In this document: positions 1 through 8,163 of the stretch, one piece after another
Position numbering within the stretch: the stretch's first letter is position 1
Layout of the letters: each line of letters starts with the position of its first letter
Assembly (NCBI GenBank): GCA_029287235.1
Contig: JARFRM010000288.1
Location: 59,891-123,890 of the forward strand
Origin: Thermoanaerobaculales bacterium
GTDB taxonomy: Bacteria > Acidobacteriota > Thermoanaerobaculia > Thermoanaerobaculales > Sulfomarinibacteraceae
Length of the DNA stretch: 64,000 bases
Direction: 5' to 3'
Program-made: the position numbers and the translations under genes
The notes under the pieces: generated by a model
Databases searched by the model: none
The model's input: only the letters and a program-made list of their open reading frames with translations
Told to the model about the DNA's origin: nothing

Positions 1-1241
1 GGCGCCATCCTGAGGGGGTGATCGTGGAGTCCGGATTGGCGGTCCAGCCGGACTCGGGTAAGAACCCCTACGATCGCTTCCGCGACCGACTGACCTTTCC
101 CGTCCGCGACAGCGAAGGCCGACTCATCGCCTTCGGTGGCCGGATTCTCGGCGATGGCGAACCCAAGTACCTCAACAGCCCGGAGAGCCCGCTCTTCCAC
201 AAGAGATCGACCCTTTTCTGTCTCGACCGTGCGCGACGCGCCATCGCCGATGAGTCCGAGGCGGTTGTGGTGGAGGGGTACTTCGATTGTTTTTCCCTCC
301 ACTTGGTGGGCATCACCCACGTCGTGGCGACCCTCGGGACGGCTCTGACCGCCGATCACGCGCGATTGCTGCGGCGCCGAGTCGGGGCCGACGGCAGGGT
401 GGTGCTGTGCTACGACGCCGACACCGCAGGGCGGAGGGCCGCGGCGACTGCAGCCGGAGTCCTCCTCGAAGCGGGGGTTGCGGTTGCGGTGGTCGGCCTT
501 CCCCCGGGGACCGACCCCGACGACGTCGTGCGCGCCGAGGGCGGCGATGCCGCGCGCGCCCTCCTTGCGGAGCCCTCGTCGCTGGTCGAGTTTCTGGTGG
601 AGGATCTGCCCGATGAACGGGCCGCTCGGCAGCGTGAAGCCACCGAGTTGGCCGCGCTGGTGGGGTCGGCGAGGGATCCGCACATCCGCGACGAGCTTTT
701 TATGGAGTTGACCCAACGGATCGGTTTTTCCCAGGATGTCCTCCGTGATCTGGCCCGGCGCGTGGGCGGGCGTGGGGGCGCGTCGCGAGCACCCTCAGCC
801 AGGCCTTCATTGGGCGCCGGTGAGCTTTTCCTCGCGCGCATCATCCTCGATGGCGGCGCCCGGTGGAGACGCCTGGTGGCCGATCAGGTGAATCCGGCCC
901 ACCGCGGCGATGAGCGGTTGGGTCGCCTTATCGAAGCGCTGCGAACCTTCTACGGCGAAGATACGAACGACGATGAGAGCTTTGTCCGTTGGCTGCAGGA
1001 AAACCTCGAGGACGAAGAGCTCATGATGCTGGTGGCCCAGGTAAGCGCAGGGGCGGGCCCCGAGCTCACCGAGGATTCGATTCGGCTGCAGCTGCGGCGT
1101 GTCATGCTCGAGCAGTGGAAGACGGAAGCGAACCGACTCACCGCGGCCATTCGACGCGCGGACGAGCGCGGTGACCATGAGCGGGTCGCGGATCTGCAGA
1201 AGCAGAAGGGTGAATTGAGGTCTCGTATGCCCGATTTCTGA
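1..1241 (+). CDS. dnaG: DNA primase DnaG, C-terminal part (5' end outside window)
   Basis: Primase makes the RNA primers for replication and works with the DnaB helicase, encoded here on the minus strand at 8164-9549. The frame is open from base 3 to the left edge, so the N-terminal zinc finger and the start lie outside the window; 412 codons are visible. The catalytic core is clear: YDRFRDRLTFPVRD and FGGRILGDGEPKYLNSPE, then the TOPRIM block with VVVEGYFD and the acidic CYDADTAG motif. After roughly residue 260 comes a divergent helical tail, as expected for the DnaB-binding domain. A GTG at 18 could be mistaken for a start but lies inside conserved sequence. It is followed by rpoD, the classic macromolecular-synthesis order. 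Identity is certain; only the truncation limits confidence. Confidence 0.95.
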   Translation, partial: RHPEGVIVESGLAVQPDSGKNPYDRFRDRLTFPVRDSEGRLIAFGGRILGDGEPKYLNSPESPLFHKRSTLFCLDRARRAIADESEAVVVEGYFDCFSLHLVGITHVVATLGTALTADHARLLRRRVGADGRVVLCYDADTAGRRAAATAAGVLLEAGVAVAVVGLPPGTDPDDVVRAEGGDAARALLAEPSSLVEFLVEDLPDERAARQREATELAALVGSARDPHIRDELFMELTQRIGFSQDVLRDLARRVGGRGGASRAPSARPSLGAGELFLARIILDGGARWRRLVADQVNPAHRGDERLGRLIEALRTFYGEDTNDDESFVRWLQENLEDEELMMLVAQVSAGAGPELTEDSIRLQLRRVMLEQWKTEANRLTAAIRRADERGDHERVADLQKQKGELRSRMPDF

Positions 1242-1536
1242 GGTTGAAATTGGCCAATCCTGTAGTTTTTTCGACGTTTTCTGTCTTAGGGGTTGCCAAA
1301 TCGGACATCGAGGCCCATATTTCTTCAGATGACAAAAAGACCTGAGAGGAAGGTCTGTGTCGATCTGGAAGTGCCCGCCACGCTCTCGTACCCGATGGAT
1401 GTATTTTCTCTGAAAGCTTCGAGTGGGAAGTGATTTCGATCGAAGCCTGTTGTGTAATCGCGTGCCGAGATCTGAAAGTCCATTGGGGGACAGAGGGCAC
1501 AACGACAAATCCGAATTTGATTCGAGGTGACGTTTC

Positions 1537-3252
1537 ATGGAGCAGCCGCGCGTTCTGGCTGAGGAAAAGTACCCCGAGCTCGTCAAGCTGATTCAAACCG
1601 GCAAGGAGCGCGGATTCATCATGTACGAGGAGCTCTTCGAGAACTTGCCCGAAGAGGTTACGGGCATCGCCGAGAAGCTCGATGACATCTACATCCGTCT
1701 TGGCGAGCTCGAGATCGAAGTGGTCGAAGCCGACAGCGTCGAGCCCGAAGCCAAAGACGGTGAGAAGGAAGCGGGAGCCAAGGAGAAGGACAAGGATGTT
1801 CCCGCCAGGCCTCAGCCGAGGCCTGCGACCGAACAGCTTGAAAAGACCAATGATCCGGTCCGCATGTATCTGCGGGAAATGGGAACGGTCAAGCTGCTCG
1901 ATCGCGACGGCGAGGTCGAAATCGCCCAGAGGATCGAGGCCGGCGAGGCCAGGGTCTTCATTGCACTTTCCAAAGAGCCGGCGTTGCTCGAGCTCTTCCT
2001 GAGAACAAACGAACGGGCCCGGCGAGAGCGCCGTGGTGTCCGCGAGCTGCTCCAGGGGCACTCCTCCGAGCTCGACGAAAAGGCCGAGGATCGGGTTCGC
2101 GAGAGCCTCGTTATCTTTCGGACGATCAACGGTCTGGACGATGAGTCGAAAGAGCTCAGGCGTCGCCTGCGCCGGTGCAAGAAAAGCGGCAAACGGCACG
2201 CGGAGCTGTCCGACAAGATTGCGGCCAACACCGCTGACATCGCGCTCCTCGTTCGCCGGGCCGATTTCACGACCACAACCAGGAATCGACTGCTGACCTT
2301 TCTCGGTGAGGTGGAGCGCCAGTTCTCCATTCCCATCCAGACGATCAACCGGGATCGTAAGAAGCTGCAGCTCGAGCGCAATGTGGAGCGGCGCCAGTTC
2401 TACCAGGCTCGGGCCGGTCGATACGCGGACGAGCTCGAGAAGCTCGAGGAGCGGTTCGAGATCCCCTATGACGATCTCAAAATCCTCCTCGCCGAGGTGC
2501 GGCGGGGCGAGGCCAACACCGATCAGGCCAAGCAGGAGCTCATCGTCGCCAACCTTCGGTTGGTGGTCTCCATCGCCAAGAAGTACACCAACCGCGGTCT
2601 TCAGTTTCTCGACCTCATCCAAGAAGGCAATATCGGTCTGATGAAGGCGGTGGACAAATTCGAGTACCGCCGGGGCTACAAGTTTTCGACCTACGCCACC
2701 TGGTGGATCCGGCAGGCCATCACCCGCGCGATTGCCGACCAGGCGCGCACGATCCGCATTCCGGTGCACATGATTGAGACCATCAACAAGCTCACCCGGA
2801 CCACCCGAATGTTGGTCCAGGAGCTCGGCCGGGAGCCCACCGTCGAGGAGATCGCGGGTCGGATGGAAATGCCGGTTTCGAAGATCCGCAAGATCCACAA
2901 GATCTCCCAGGAGCCGATTTCGCTGGAGACTCCCATCGGCGAGGAGGAGGACTCCCACCTGGGTGACTTCATCGAGGACACCAACTCGGTCTCGCCGATC
3001 GACGCAGTGATCATGCGGACTCTCAAGGATCACACCGAGTCGGTGCTCAAGTCGCTGACGCCGCGCGAAGAACAGGTCCTGAAGTTGCGCTTCGGAATCG
3101 GTGACGGCACCGAGCACACCCTCGAGGAGGTCGGGCGAACCTTCAACGTCACCCGTGAGCGGATTCGCCAGATCGAATACAAGGCGCTGAGGAAGCTCCG
3201 CCATCCCACGCGGGCTCATCTGTTGAAACCATTTTCCGAGGGGAACAACTGA
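1537..3252 (+). CDS. rpoD: RNA polymerase primary sigma factor RpoD (sigma-70)
   Basis: This is the housekeeping sigma factor that directs core RNA polymerase to most promoters. Its 571 aa carry region 1.1 at the N-terminus ([21 protein letters not shown]), a charged linker, region 1.2 ([17 protein letters not shown]), a non-conserved insert, region 2 ([35 protein letters not shown]), region 3 and region 4 with the helix-turn-helix ([20 protein letters not shown]). The ATG at 1537 is preceded by GAGGTGA with suitable spacing. The 295-bp space after dnaG is lower in GC than the flanking genes and shows no gene; it may hold the rpoD promoter, but I could not pick a convincing one. A 693-codon antisense frame over this gene is a codon-bias shadow. 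Confidence 0.97.
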   Translation: MEQPRVLAEEKYPELVKLIQTGKERGFIMYEELFENLPEEVTGIAEKLDDIYIRLGELEIEVVEADSVEPEAKDGEKEAGAKEKDKDVPARPQPRPATEQLEKTNDPVRMYLREMGTVKLLDRDGEVEIAQRIEAGEARVFIALSKEPALLELFLRTNERARRERRGVRELLQGHSSELDEKAEDRVRESLVIFRTINGLDDESKELRRRLRRCKKSGKRHAELSDKIAANTADIALLVRRADFTTTTRNRLLTFLGEVERQFSIPIQTINRDRKKLQLERNVERRQFYQARAGRYADELEKLEERFEIPYDDLKILLAEVRRGEANTDQAKQELIVANLRLVVSIAKKYTNRGLQFLDLIQEGNIGLMKAVDKFEYRRGYKFSTYATWWIRQAITRAIADQARTIRIPVHMIETINKLTRTTRMLVQELGREPTVEEIAGRMEMPVSKIRKIHKISQEPISLETPIGEEEDSHLGDFIEDTNSVSPIDAVIMRTLKDHTESVLKSLTPREEQVLKLRFGIGDGTEHTLEEVGRTFNVTRERIRQIEYKALRKLRHPTRAHLLKPFSEGNN

Positions 3253-3285
3253 CCACAGCTTGAGTTGCGCAAGCTATCAGCCCTT

Positions 3286-3310
3286 GGCTGAAAGCAATTA
3301 GCTTTCAGCT
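3286..3310 (+). terminator. Hairpin downstream of rpoD
   Basis: GGCTGAAAGC (3286-3295) pairs with GCTTTCAGCT (3301-3310) around an AATTA loop, 34 bp after the rpoD stop. There is no clear T-run after it, so it may be a weak terminator or simply part of the degenerate AGCTATCAGC/GGCTAATCGC word repeats that fill this spacer. Confidence 0.4.
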
Positions 3311-3357
3311 GGTGAGGGTGATGGTTGGCCGGAGGCTAATCGCTGACAGCCGGCGGC

Positions 3358-3386
3358 TTGTTCTTCGACCCCGTCGGAGCTAGAAT
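3358..3386 (+). promoter_or_regulatory. Sigma-70 promoter for the CAT tRNA
   Basis: TTGTTC (3358-3363), a 17-bp spacer and TAGAAT (3381-3386). The -10 box ends only five bases before the first base of the tRNA, so predicted +1 falls on or within a base or two of the mature 5' end. Confidence 0.55.
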
Positions 3387-3391
3387 GCGCT

Positions 3392-3464
3392 GGGCCCATA
3401 GCTCAGCGGTTAGAGCCGCCGGCTCATAACCGGTCGGTCCCAGGTTCGAATCCTGGTGGGCCCA
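3392..3464 (+). tRNA. tRNA with CAT anticodon (probably Ile2, otherwise elongator Met)
   Basis: A 73-nt cloverleaf with acceptor GGGCCCA/TGGGCCC, D arm AGCTCAGCGGTTAGAGC, anticodon stem GCCGG/CCGGT around loop CTCATAA, and T arm with GGTTCGAATCC. Discriminator is A and CCA is not encoded. The GGGCC acceptor and the short D loop resemble the Ile2 type, whose C34 is modified to lysidine by TilS, but a CAT anticodon alone cannot exclude elongator Met. It is not an initiator tRNA: the first pair is G-C and the three G-C pairs above the anticodon loop are absent. Confidence 0.93.
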
Positions 3465-3519
3465 CGGCTCGTCTATTGGGTTCGAAGTGGAAATTGAGAA
3501 TTCGCAGCAAGGGGAATCG

Positions 3520-4269
3520 GTGAACAACGTACGCCACGATCTCGCTCTCATGGTTCGACTCCAAGAATTGTACGATCGCATCGCTGTTGCGATTCGAGAG
3601 CGACAGACCCCGCCTCACGAGGTCCGAAAACTCCACCAAGCCAACCTCGATCGCCAGGCCGAGCTCGAGAAGATCGAGCAGCAAGTGCAGACGCACGATG
3701 ACGAGCTCAAGGAGGTTCGCAAGAAAGAGGAGGAGTGGAAGCTCGAGCTCGAGCATTTCCAGCGTCAGAAGGGAATGGTCACGAATGAGCGCGAGTTCAC
3801 CGCGGTGATCTCCGAGATCGACTATGCCACCAAAGCCCTGGAAGAGGCGGCGTCACGACGACGGGAGCTCGAGGATATCAATGGCGCTCTCGTTGCCGAG
3901 ATCGAGGAGCGCCGGGGGGCTCGCCCTGAAGAAGAGGCCGCGCACAAGGATGTCGTTGAGGCTTGGGAGAATCGCAAGCAGGAGCTCATGGCCCAGGTTC
4001 ACGGGCTCGTCACCGAAGCCAAGAACCTGGAATCCGGTATCGATCCCAAGAACCGTGCGCGTTTCATGCGGCTGCTCGAGTCGAAGAAGGGCACCGCGGT
4101 GGCGGTGGTGGTGGAAGGCTCGTGCTCGCTCTGTCACTTCGCTCTGCGCCCTCACCTGCAGCAGCGGGTTCGGCGTTGTGAGGAGATCATCACCTGCGAG
4201 ACCTGCCACCGGATCCTCTACATGGAAGAGACCATCAACGAGGTGGACACCGCGACCGAGAGTGTCTGA
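3520..4269 (+). CDS. Coiled-coil protein with C4 zinc ribbon (COG1579 type)
   Basis: Protein of about 249 aa whose first 190 residues are heptad-like, charged helix typical of a long antiparallel coiled coil, followed by a zinc ribbon with CSLC near residue 205 and CETC near 227. This matches the widespread C4-type zinc ribbon family (COG1579/DUF164), whose members are thought to bind nucleic acid; the exact role is unknown. The GTG at 3520 is chosen because AGGGGA sits just upstream and the protein then begins as the family does; an in-frame GTG at 3487 would add 11 residues. It ends 3 bp before yggS, so the two are very likely co-transcribed. Confidence 0.85.
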   Translation: MNNVRHDLALMVRLQELYDRIAVAIRERQTPPHEVRKLHQANLDRQAELEKIEQQVQTHDDELKEVRKKEEEWKLELEHFQRQKGMVTNEREFTAVISEIDYATKALEEAASRRRELEDINGALVAEIEERRGARPEEEAAHKDVVEAWENRKQELMAQVHGLVTEAKNLESGIDPKNRARFMRLLESKKGTAVAVVVEGSCSLCHFALRPHLQQRVRRCEEIITCETCHRILYMEETINEVDTATESV

Positions 4270-4272
4270 CCG

Positions 4273-4965
4273 ATGAGCGCGAATCTCGCAGGACGCCTCG
4301 CGTCGGTGCAGGGGCGGATCGCTGTGGCGGCGGAGGCCGCGGGTCGCGATCCTCGTGGGATCACTCTGATCTCGGTTTCCAAAACCCAACCTGCCGAGAT
4401 CGTGAGTGAAGCCGTGGCCGCAGGCGCCCATGACCTCGGTGAGAACCGTGTCCAGGAAGCTCAGGCCAAGAAACCCGGTGTTCGACGGGCGAGGTGGCAT
4501 CTCATCGGGCCGTTGCAGCGCAACAAGGCGCGGGCTGCCCTCGAGGTCTTTGACGTGATTCACACCATCGACCGGCTGGAGATCGCCAATCGCCTCCAGT
4601 TTCTCCTCGAGCAGCACTGGCCCGACCGGGTGTTGGACGTCTTGCTGGAGGTTAATGTCGGGGATGAGCCGCAAAAGGCGGGTGTGTCGTCGGCGGATGC
4701 TCTCGAACTCCTCGAAGAGGCGCGAGCTCTCGATCGACTGGCGGTTCGCGGGCTGATGGCAATCCCACCGTTCGCGAATGATCCCGAGGCATCGCGTCCT
4801 CATTTTCGCTCGTTGTGCGAGCTTCGCGATCGGATGGAGAACGAGACGGGCCACCCTCTTCCCGAGCTCTCCATGGGGATGAGCCACGACTTCGAGATCG
4901 CGGTGGCCGAGGGTGCAACCCTGGTTCGTGTGGGAACGGCGATCTTCGGAGCTCGAGGCGGTTGA
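4273..4965 (+). CDS. yggS: YggS/PROSC family pyridoxal-phosphate homeostasis protein
   Basis: Single-domain PLP-binding protein of the alanine-racemase-like barrel fold (COG0325) that buffers free pyridoxal phosphate; it has no known catalytic reaction. Its 230 aa fit the family length. The PLP lysine is K37 in ISVSKTQP, followed by LGENRVQEAQ and RWHLIGPLQRNK, and near the end LSMGMSHDFEIAV and RVGTAIFG, which hold the phosphate-binding residues. ATG start 3 bp after the zinc-ribbon gene. Confidence 0.95.
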   Translation: MSANLAGRLASVQGRIAVAAEAAGRDPRGITLISVSKTQPAEIVSEAVAAGAHDLGENRVQEAQAKKPGVRRARWHLIGPLQRNKARAALEVFDVIHTIDRLEIANRLQFLLEQHWPDRVLDVLLEVNVGDEPQKAGVSSADALELLEEARALDRLAVRGLMAIPPFANDPEASRPHFRSLCELRDRMENETGHPLPELSMGMSHDFEIAVAEGATLVRVGTAIFGARGG

Positions 4966-5076
4966 TTCGAATCGGACCGCGGTGAAACCAAAGATCTCGA
5001 CCGGCCTCCAGTTTCTTCTTGCTCCGCGCCCGGCTTTGTGAAAAAATTCTCATCGAGCGGAATCGTGGAGCAAACC

Positions 5077-6321
5077 ATGGATGAGAACAACGTGATCTCG
5101 CCGGAACAGGCGACGCACACCTTTCGACTGGCCGAAGAATCGGCACCGGAATGCATCGAGTTTCTTCGCGACCTCGTGACGATCCCTTCGCCGAGTCGCG
5201 GCGAGCGCCTCGCCTGCGAGCGGGTCATGCGCGAGATGGAATCGCTGGGCTATCGCGATGTCCATCTCGACGAGATGGGCAACGTCCTCGGCCGTTTCGG
5301 CAGCGGGCCCAGGGTTCTCGCCATCGACGCCCACATCGACACGGTGGGGATCAGCAACCCGACCCACTGGAAGTACGACCCTTTTCGGGGTGTCGTTTCC
5401 GGCGGCATCCTCTACGGCCGCGGAGCTTCGGACCAGAAGGGCGGATTGGCAGCGGTGATCCACGGTGTTGCGCTGGCGGCGAGGATCGGGATACCCGACG
5501 ATTTTTCGGTGTGGGTCACGGCGACCGTCAACGGTGAGGACTGCGTCAGTCTTGCGTGGCAGTACCTCATCAACGAGACCGAGCTCCGGCCCGAGGTCGT
5601 GGTCGTTTCCATGCCCTCCCACCTGGGGGTGTGTTTCGGTCAACGGGGTCGGATGGAGATTGAAATCGTGACCCGCGGAGTTTCGACCCACGGATCGCAG
5701 CCCGACCGTGGAACAAACGCCATCTATCTGATGAGCCCCATCGTCGACGCACTCGCCGATCTCCACGGCGAGCTGGTGACCGACCATCCGAATCTTGGAC
5801 GGGGGTCCATCGCGGTCACCGAGTTCAGCTCCCAGTCGCCGTCGCTGACTGCGATTCCCGATGAGAGCCGGATTCACATCGATCGCCGGCTGACCATTGG
5901 TGAGACTCCCGACGAGGCGCTCGCCGAGATCGGTGCGCTGGCGGCCGTTCAGGAGTGTCAGGCCGAGGTCAGGCTGCTCGACTACAACCAGCCGTCGTGG
6001 CGCGGTTTCGCCTATCCGACAGATAAGGTCTTCCCGGCTTGGGAGACGTCGATCGACGGTGCGGCGGTCGGTGCCGCCATGAGCACCGCCAGGCAGGTCC
6101 TTGGGCGAGAGCCGAGGATCCACCGGTCGAAGTTCGCATCGAGCGGGTGTGCCACCGCCGGTCTCTTCGGAATCCCGACGATCGGTTTCGGTCCGGCCGA
6201 TGAGCTTCACTCGCACTCGGTCAACGACCAGATCGCGCTCGCCCAGCTCCAGCCTGCCATGGCCTTCTACGCCATGTACACGGAGATTTATCAGGCGGCG
6301 ACGTCCGATCGCAATCCGTAG
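5077..6321 (+). CDS. M20 family metallohydrolase (YgeY-like amidohydrolase/peptidase)
   Basis: Cytoplasmic zinc-dependent hydrolase of the M20/ArgE/DapE clan, about 414 aa. Metal-site motifs are visible: AIDAHIDTV (His and Asp), GRGASDQKGG (bridging Asp), NGEDC (general-base Glu position) and DELHSHSVND near the end (last His). The pattern with KYDPFRG just before GRGASDQKGG resembles YgeY, a hydrolase linked to selenium-dependent purine catabolism in other bacteria, but no selenium or purine genes are nearby, so the substrate is open. Start at ATG 5077 has GGAG six bases upstream; a GTG at 5038 would add 13 residues without a ribosome site. A 163-bp palindromic element begins 6 bp after the stop. 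Confidence 0.85.
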   Translation: MDENNVISPEQATHTFRLAEESAPECIEFLRDLVTIPSPSRGERLACERVMREMESLGYRDVHLDEMGNVLGRFGSGPRVLAIDAHIDTVGISNPTHWKYDPFRGVVSGGILYGRGASDQKGGLAAVIHGVALAARIGIPDDFSVWVTATVNGEDCVSLAWQYLINETELRPEVVVVSMPSHLGVCFGQRGRMEIEIVTRGVSTHGSQPDRGTNAIYLMSPIVDALADLHGELVTDHPNLGRGSIAVTEFSSQSPSLTAIPDESRIHIDRRLTIGETPDEALAEIGALAAVQECQAEVRLLDYNQPSWRGFAYPTDKVFPAWETSIDGAAVGAAMSTARQVLGREPRIHRSKFASSGCATAGLFGIPTIGFGPADELHSHSVNDQIALAQLQPAMAFYAMYTEIYQAATSDRNP

Positions 6322-6327
6322 GGTCTA

Positions 6328-6490
6328 GGAGCCTGCACCGCATAGATGGTGGATGGATTTCGGAGCGTCATTCGTGGCCGTTTTTCGCCTGATTCGCCGG
6401 TTCATACTGGTGGTATGGGCCAAGAAACAGGCGAAAAACGGGCCAAATGCCGCCCGAAAGGCGCCGCCGATTCTATGCGGTGCAGGCTCC
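6328..6490 (-). mobile_element. 163-bp palindromic element, copy 1 (MITE-like)
   Basis: Both ends read GGAGCCTGCACCGCATAGA as inverted repeats, and the element lies between TA dinucleotides (6326-6327 and 6491-6492), which fits TA target duplication. The interior is one long imperfect hairpin: GTTTTTCGCCTG (6380-6391) pairs with CAGGCGAAAAAC (6428-6439), and the apex is CATACTGGTGGTATG. Orientation is opposite to copies 2 and 3 (55736, 57109). It has no coding capacity worth calling. It could be a non-autonomous transposon (TA target, as in IS630/Tc1) or a structured-RNA gene. Confidence 0.85.
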
Positions 6491-6539
6491 TAACCCGTTC
6501 TTCTCACCAGCTGTTCGGCTGCGGTCGATTCAGTGCACT

Positions 6540-6786
6540 GGTTGAAACGCAAAGATCGCAATGATCGCAAAGTCCATCGCAAAGCACCCGTCTCATCAAT
6601 ACCCATCGCAACGGGTTGATTGTGTTCAGACATCGACAGAATGTTGTGTCGGTGTGATGGGTCAGTCATGCGATGTCCTTTGCGATTTTCTTAGCGTGCT
6701 TGGCGGTCTTTGCGGTAAGACTGCGATGGAATCTGTGTGATCTGTGGGCCGTAGCGTCGTGCGATGACCCGGCATCCGGCATCTCG
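6540..6786. repeat. Intergenic degenerate word repeats (CTTTGCGG family)
   Basis: No gene is credible here. The space holds ACGCAAAGATCGCAATGATC-type words, then a block at 6677-6726 (CCTTTGCGAT, CTTGGCGGTCTTTGCGGT) closely matching 9961-10010, and GGAATCTGTGTGATCTG, which recurs at about 42280-42310. Short frames that translate to AFAIFLACLAVFAV-like peptides come from the repeat itself and are not treated as genes. It ends at the radA stop. Confidence 0.7.
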
Positions 6787-8145
6787 CTACTGCAGCAATC
6801 CGACCAGATCCGAAACCGACTCGATGGGCACGGTCCCAAGCGGGAGCTCGGCGTCCGTCGCCCGCGCCGGGAGCGCGACTCTGCCAAAACCCAAAGCGGC
6901 GGCTTCGCGGACCCGTTCACCGGTACGGTTGACGGCTCGGACCTCGCCGAGAAGTCCGATCTCGCCGAAGACCGCGAGATCGGTGGGCAGCGGACGATCC
7001 GCCGCCGATGAAATCAATGCGGCTGCAACAGCGAGATCGAGCGCCGGTTCCTTCAGCGACAGACCGCCGACGAGATTGAGAAAGATGTCGCGGTCGGCGA
7101 AACTGATCCCGGCGTGGCGCTCGATGACCGCGACGAGGAGCGCGAGACGCGAGCCGTCAAAGCCGTGCGCGACACGCCGCGGTGTGCCCAGGGCAGAGGG
7201 CGCTACGAGCGCCTGAACCTCGACGAGGAGTGGTGCGGTCCCCTCCAGGGCGGCGGAGACAGCAGAACCCGGAACGCCCTGACGGCGATCTTCGAGGAGC
7301 CACGCCGATGGATTCTGAACTCCCTCGAGACCGCGCTCGGTCATGGACCAGAGGGCGAGCTCGGCCACCGTGCCGAAACGATTCTTCCCCGCCCGCAGCA
7401 CCCGAAGATCATGGCCCGGTTCGCCCTCGAGGGAGAGCACCACGTCAACCAGGTGCTCAAGGAGTTTTGGACCGGCGATGTGACCCTCTTTGGTGACATG
7501 GCCGACGAGGACGACTGGAATCCCACGCGATTTCGCAAGGTGCTGAAAGCGGGCCGCCACCTGGCGCACCTGGCTCACCGAACCGGCCACCGCATCGAGC
7601 TCCTCGGAGGTCATGGTCTGGATCGAGTCGACCACGATCAGCTGAGGTGAGCTTGCCTCGAGCTGGTCCATGACCGCATCGCAGGAGGTCTCAGGTAGCA
7701 GTATGAGCTCGGCCTCGAGACCACCGATGCGGCGCGCGCGAAGCGCAACCTGTTCGGACGACTCTTCACCGGTGACATAGATGACCGGTCCGCGGTCGGC
7801 CGCCGTTGCAGCCGCCACCTGGAGCAGCAGGGTCGATTTGCCGACCCCGGGCTCGCCGGCGACCAGCACCAGGGATCCCGGGACCAGACCACCGCCGAGG
7901 ACGCGGTCGACGCCGTCGAGCCCGGTGGGAGTACGGGTCGTGGGCACGGCGGCGGCCTCGGTGATCGGCACCGCGCTGGCGCCGCGCCTTGTCTGTGGCT
8001 TCGGTTTGCCGCCGCGGCTGCTCCTGGGTGGTTTGAGCTCCTCGGCGAAGCTGTTCCACGAACCGCATCCCGGGCACTGTCCGAGCCACTTGCTCGACTC
8101 GTGACCGCAGTCGGTGCAGAAAAAAATCGTCTCCTTGGCGGCCAC
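6787..8145 (-). CDS. radA: DNA repair protein RadA
   Basis: RecA-like branch-migration ATPase that processes recombination intermediates. Its 452 aa contain an N-terminal zinc finger (CTDC at 10-13, CPGC at 24-27), Walker A GEPGVGKST at 97-105, Walker B-type LIVVDSIQT, the RadA-specific KNRFGTV motif and a C-terminal Lon-like domain (residues about 290-450). Length and order match the family. It lies 18 bp downstream of dnaB on the same strand and is probably co-transcribed. Confidence 0.97.
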   Translation of the reverse strand: MAAKETIFFCTDCGHESSKWLGQCPGCGSWNSFAEELKPPRSSRGGKPKPQTRRGASAVPITEAAAVPTTRTPTGLDGVDRVLGGGLVPGSLVLVAGEPGVGKSTLLLQVAAATAADRGPVIYVTGEESSEQVALRARRIGGLEAELILLPETSCDAVMDQLEASSPQLIVVDSIQTMTSEELDAVAGSVSQVRQVAARFQHLAKSRGIPVVLVGHVTKEGHIAGPKLLEHLVDVVLSLEGEPGHDLRVLRAGKNRFGTVAELALWSMTERGLEGVQNPSAWLLEDRRQGVPGSAVSAALEGTAPLLVEVQALVAPSALGTPRRVAHGFDGSRLALLVAVIERHAGISFADRDIFLNLVGGLSLKEPALDLAVAAALISSAADRPLPTDLAVFGEIGLLGEVRAVNRTGERVREAAALGFGRVALPARATDAELPLGTVPIESVSDLVGLLQ

Positions 8146-8163
8146 GGACTCAGCCCGTCGGAT

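Noticed and set aside
1138-3219. 693-codon open frame antisense to rpoD
   Set aside because: It mirrors the codon phase of rpoD and carries no domain; typical of high-GC genes.
6346-6564. Small frame inside palindromic copy 1 as a transposase remnant
   Set aside because: The related frames in the other copies differ and break; the element is a palindrome, so frames on it are incidental.
6673-7011. Small frames over CTTTGCGG repeats giving hydrophobic peptides (also 9843-10091)
   Set aside because: Their similarity comes from the shared DNA repeat; one runs deep into antisense radA and there is no ribosome site.
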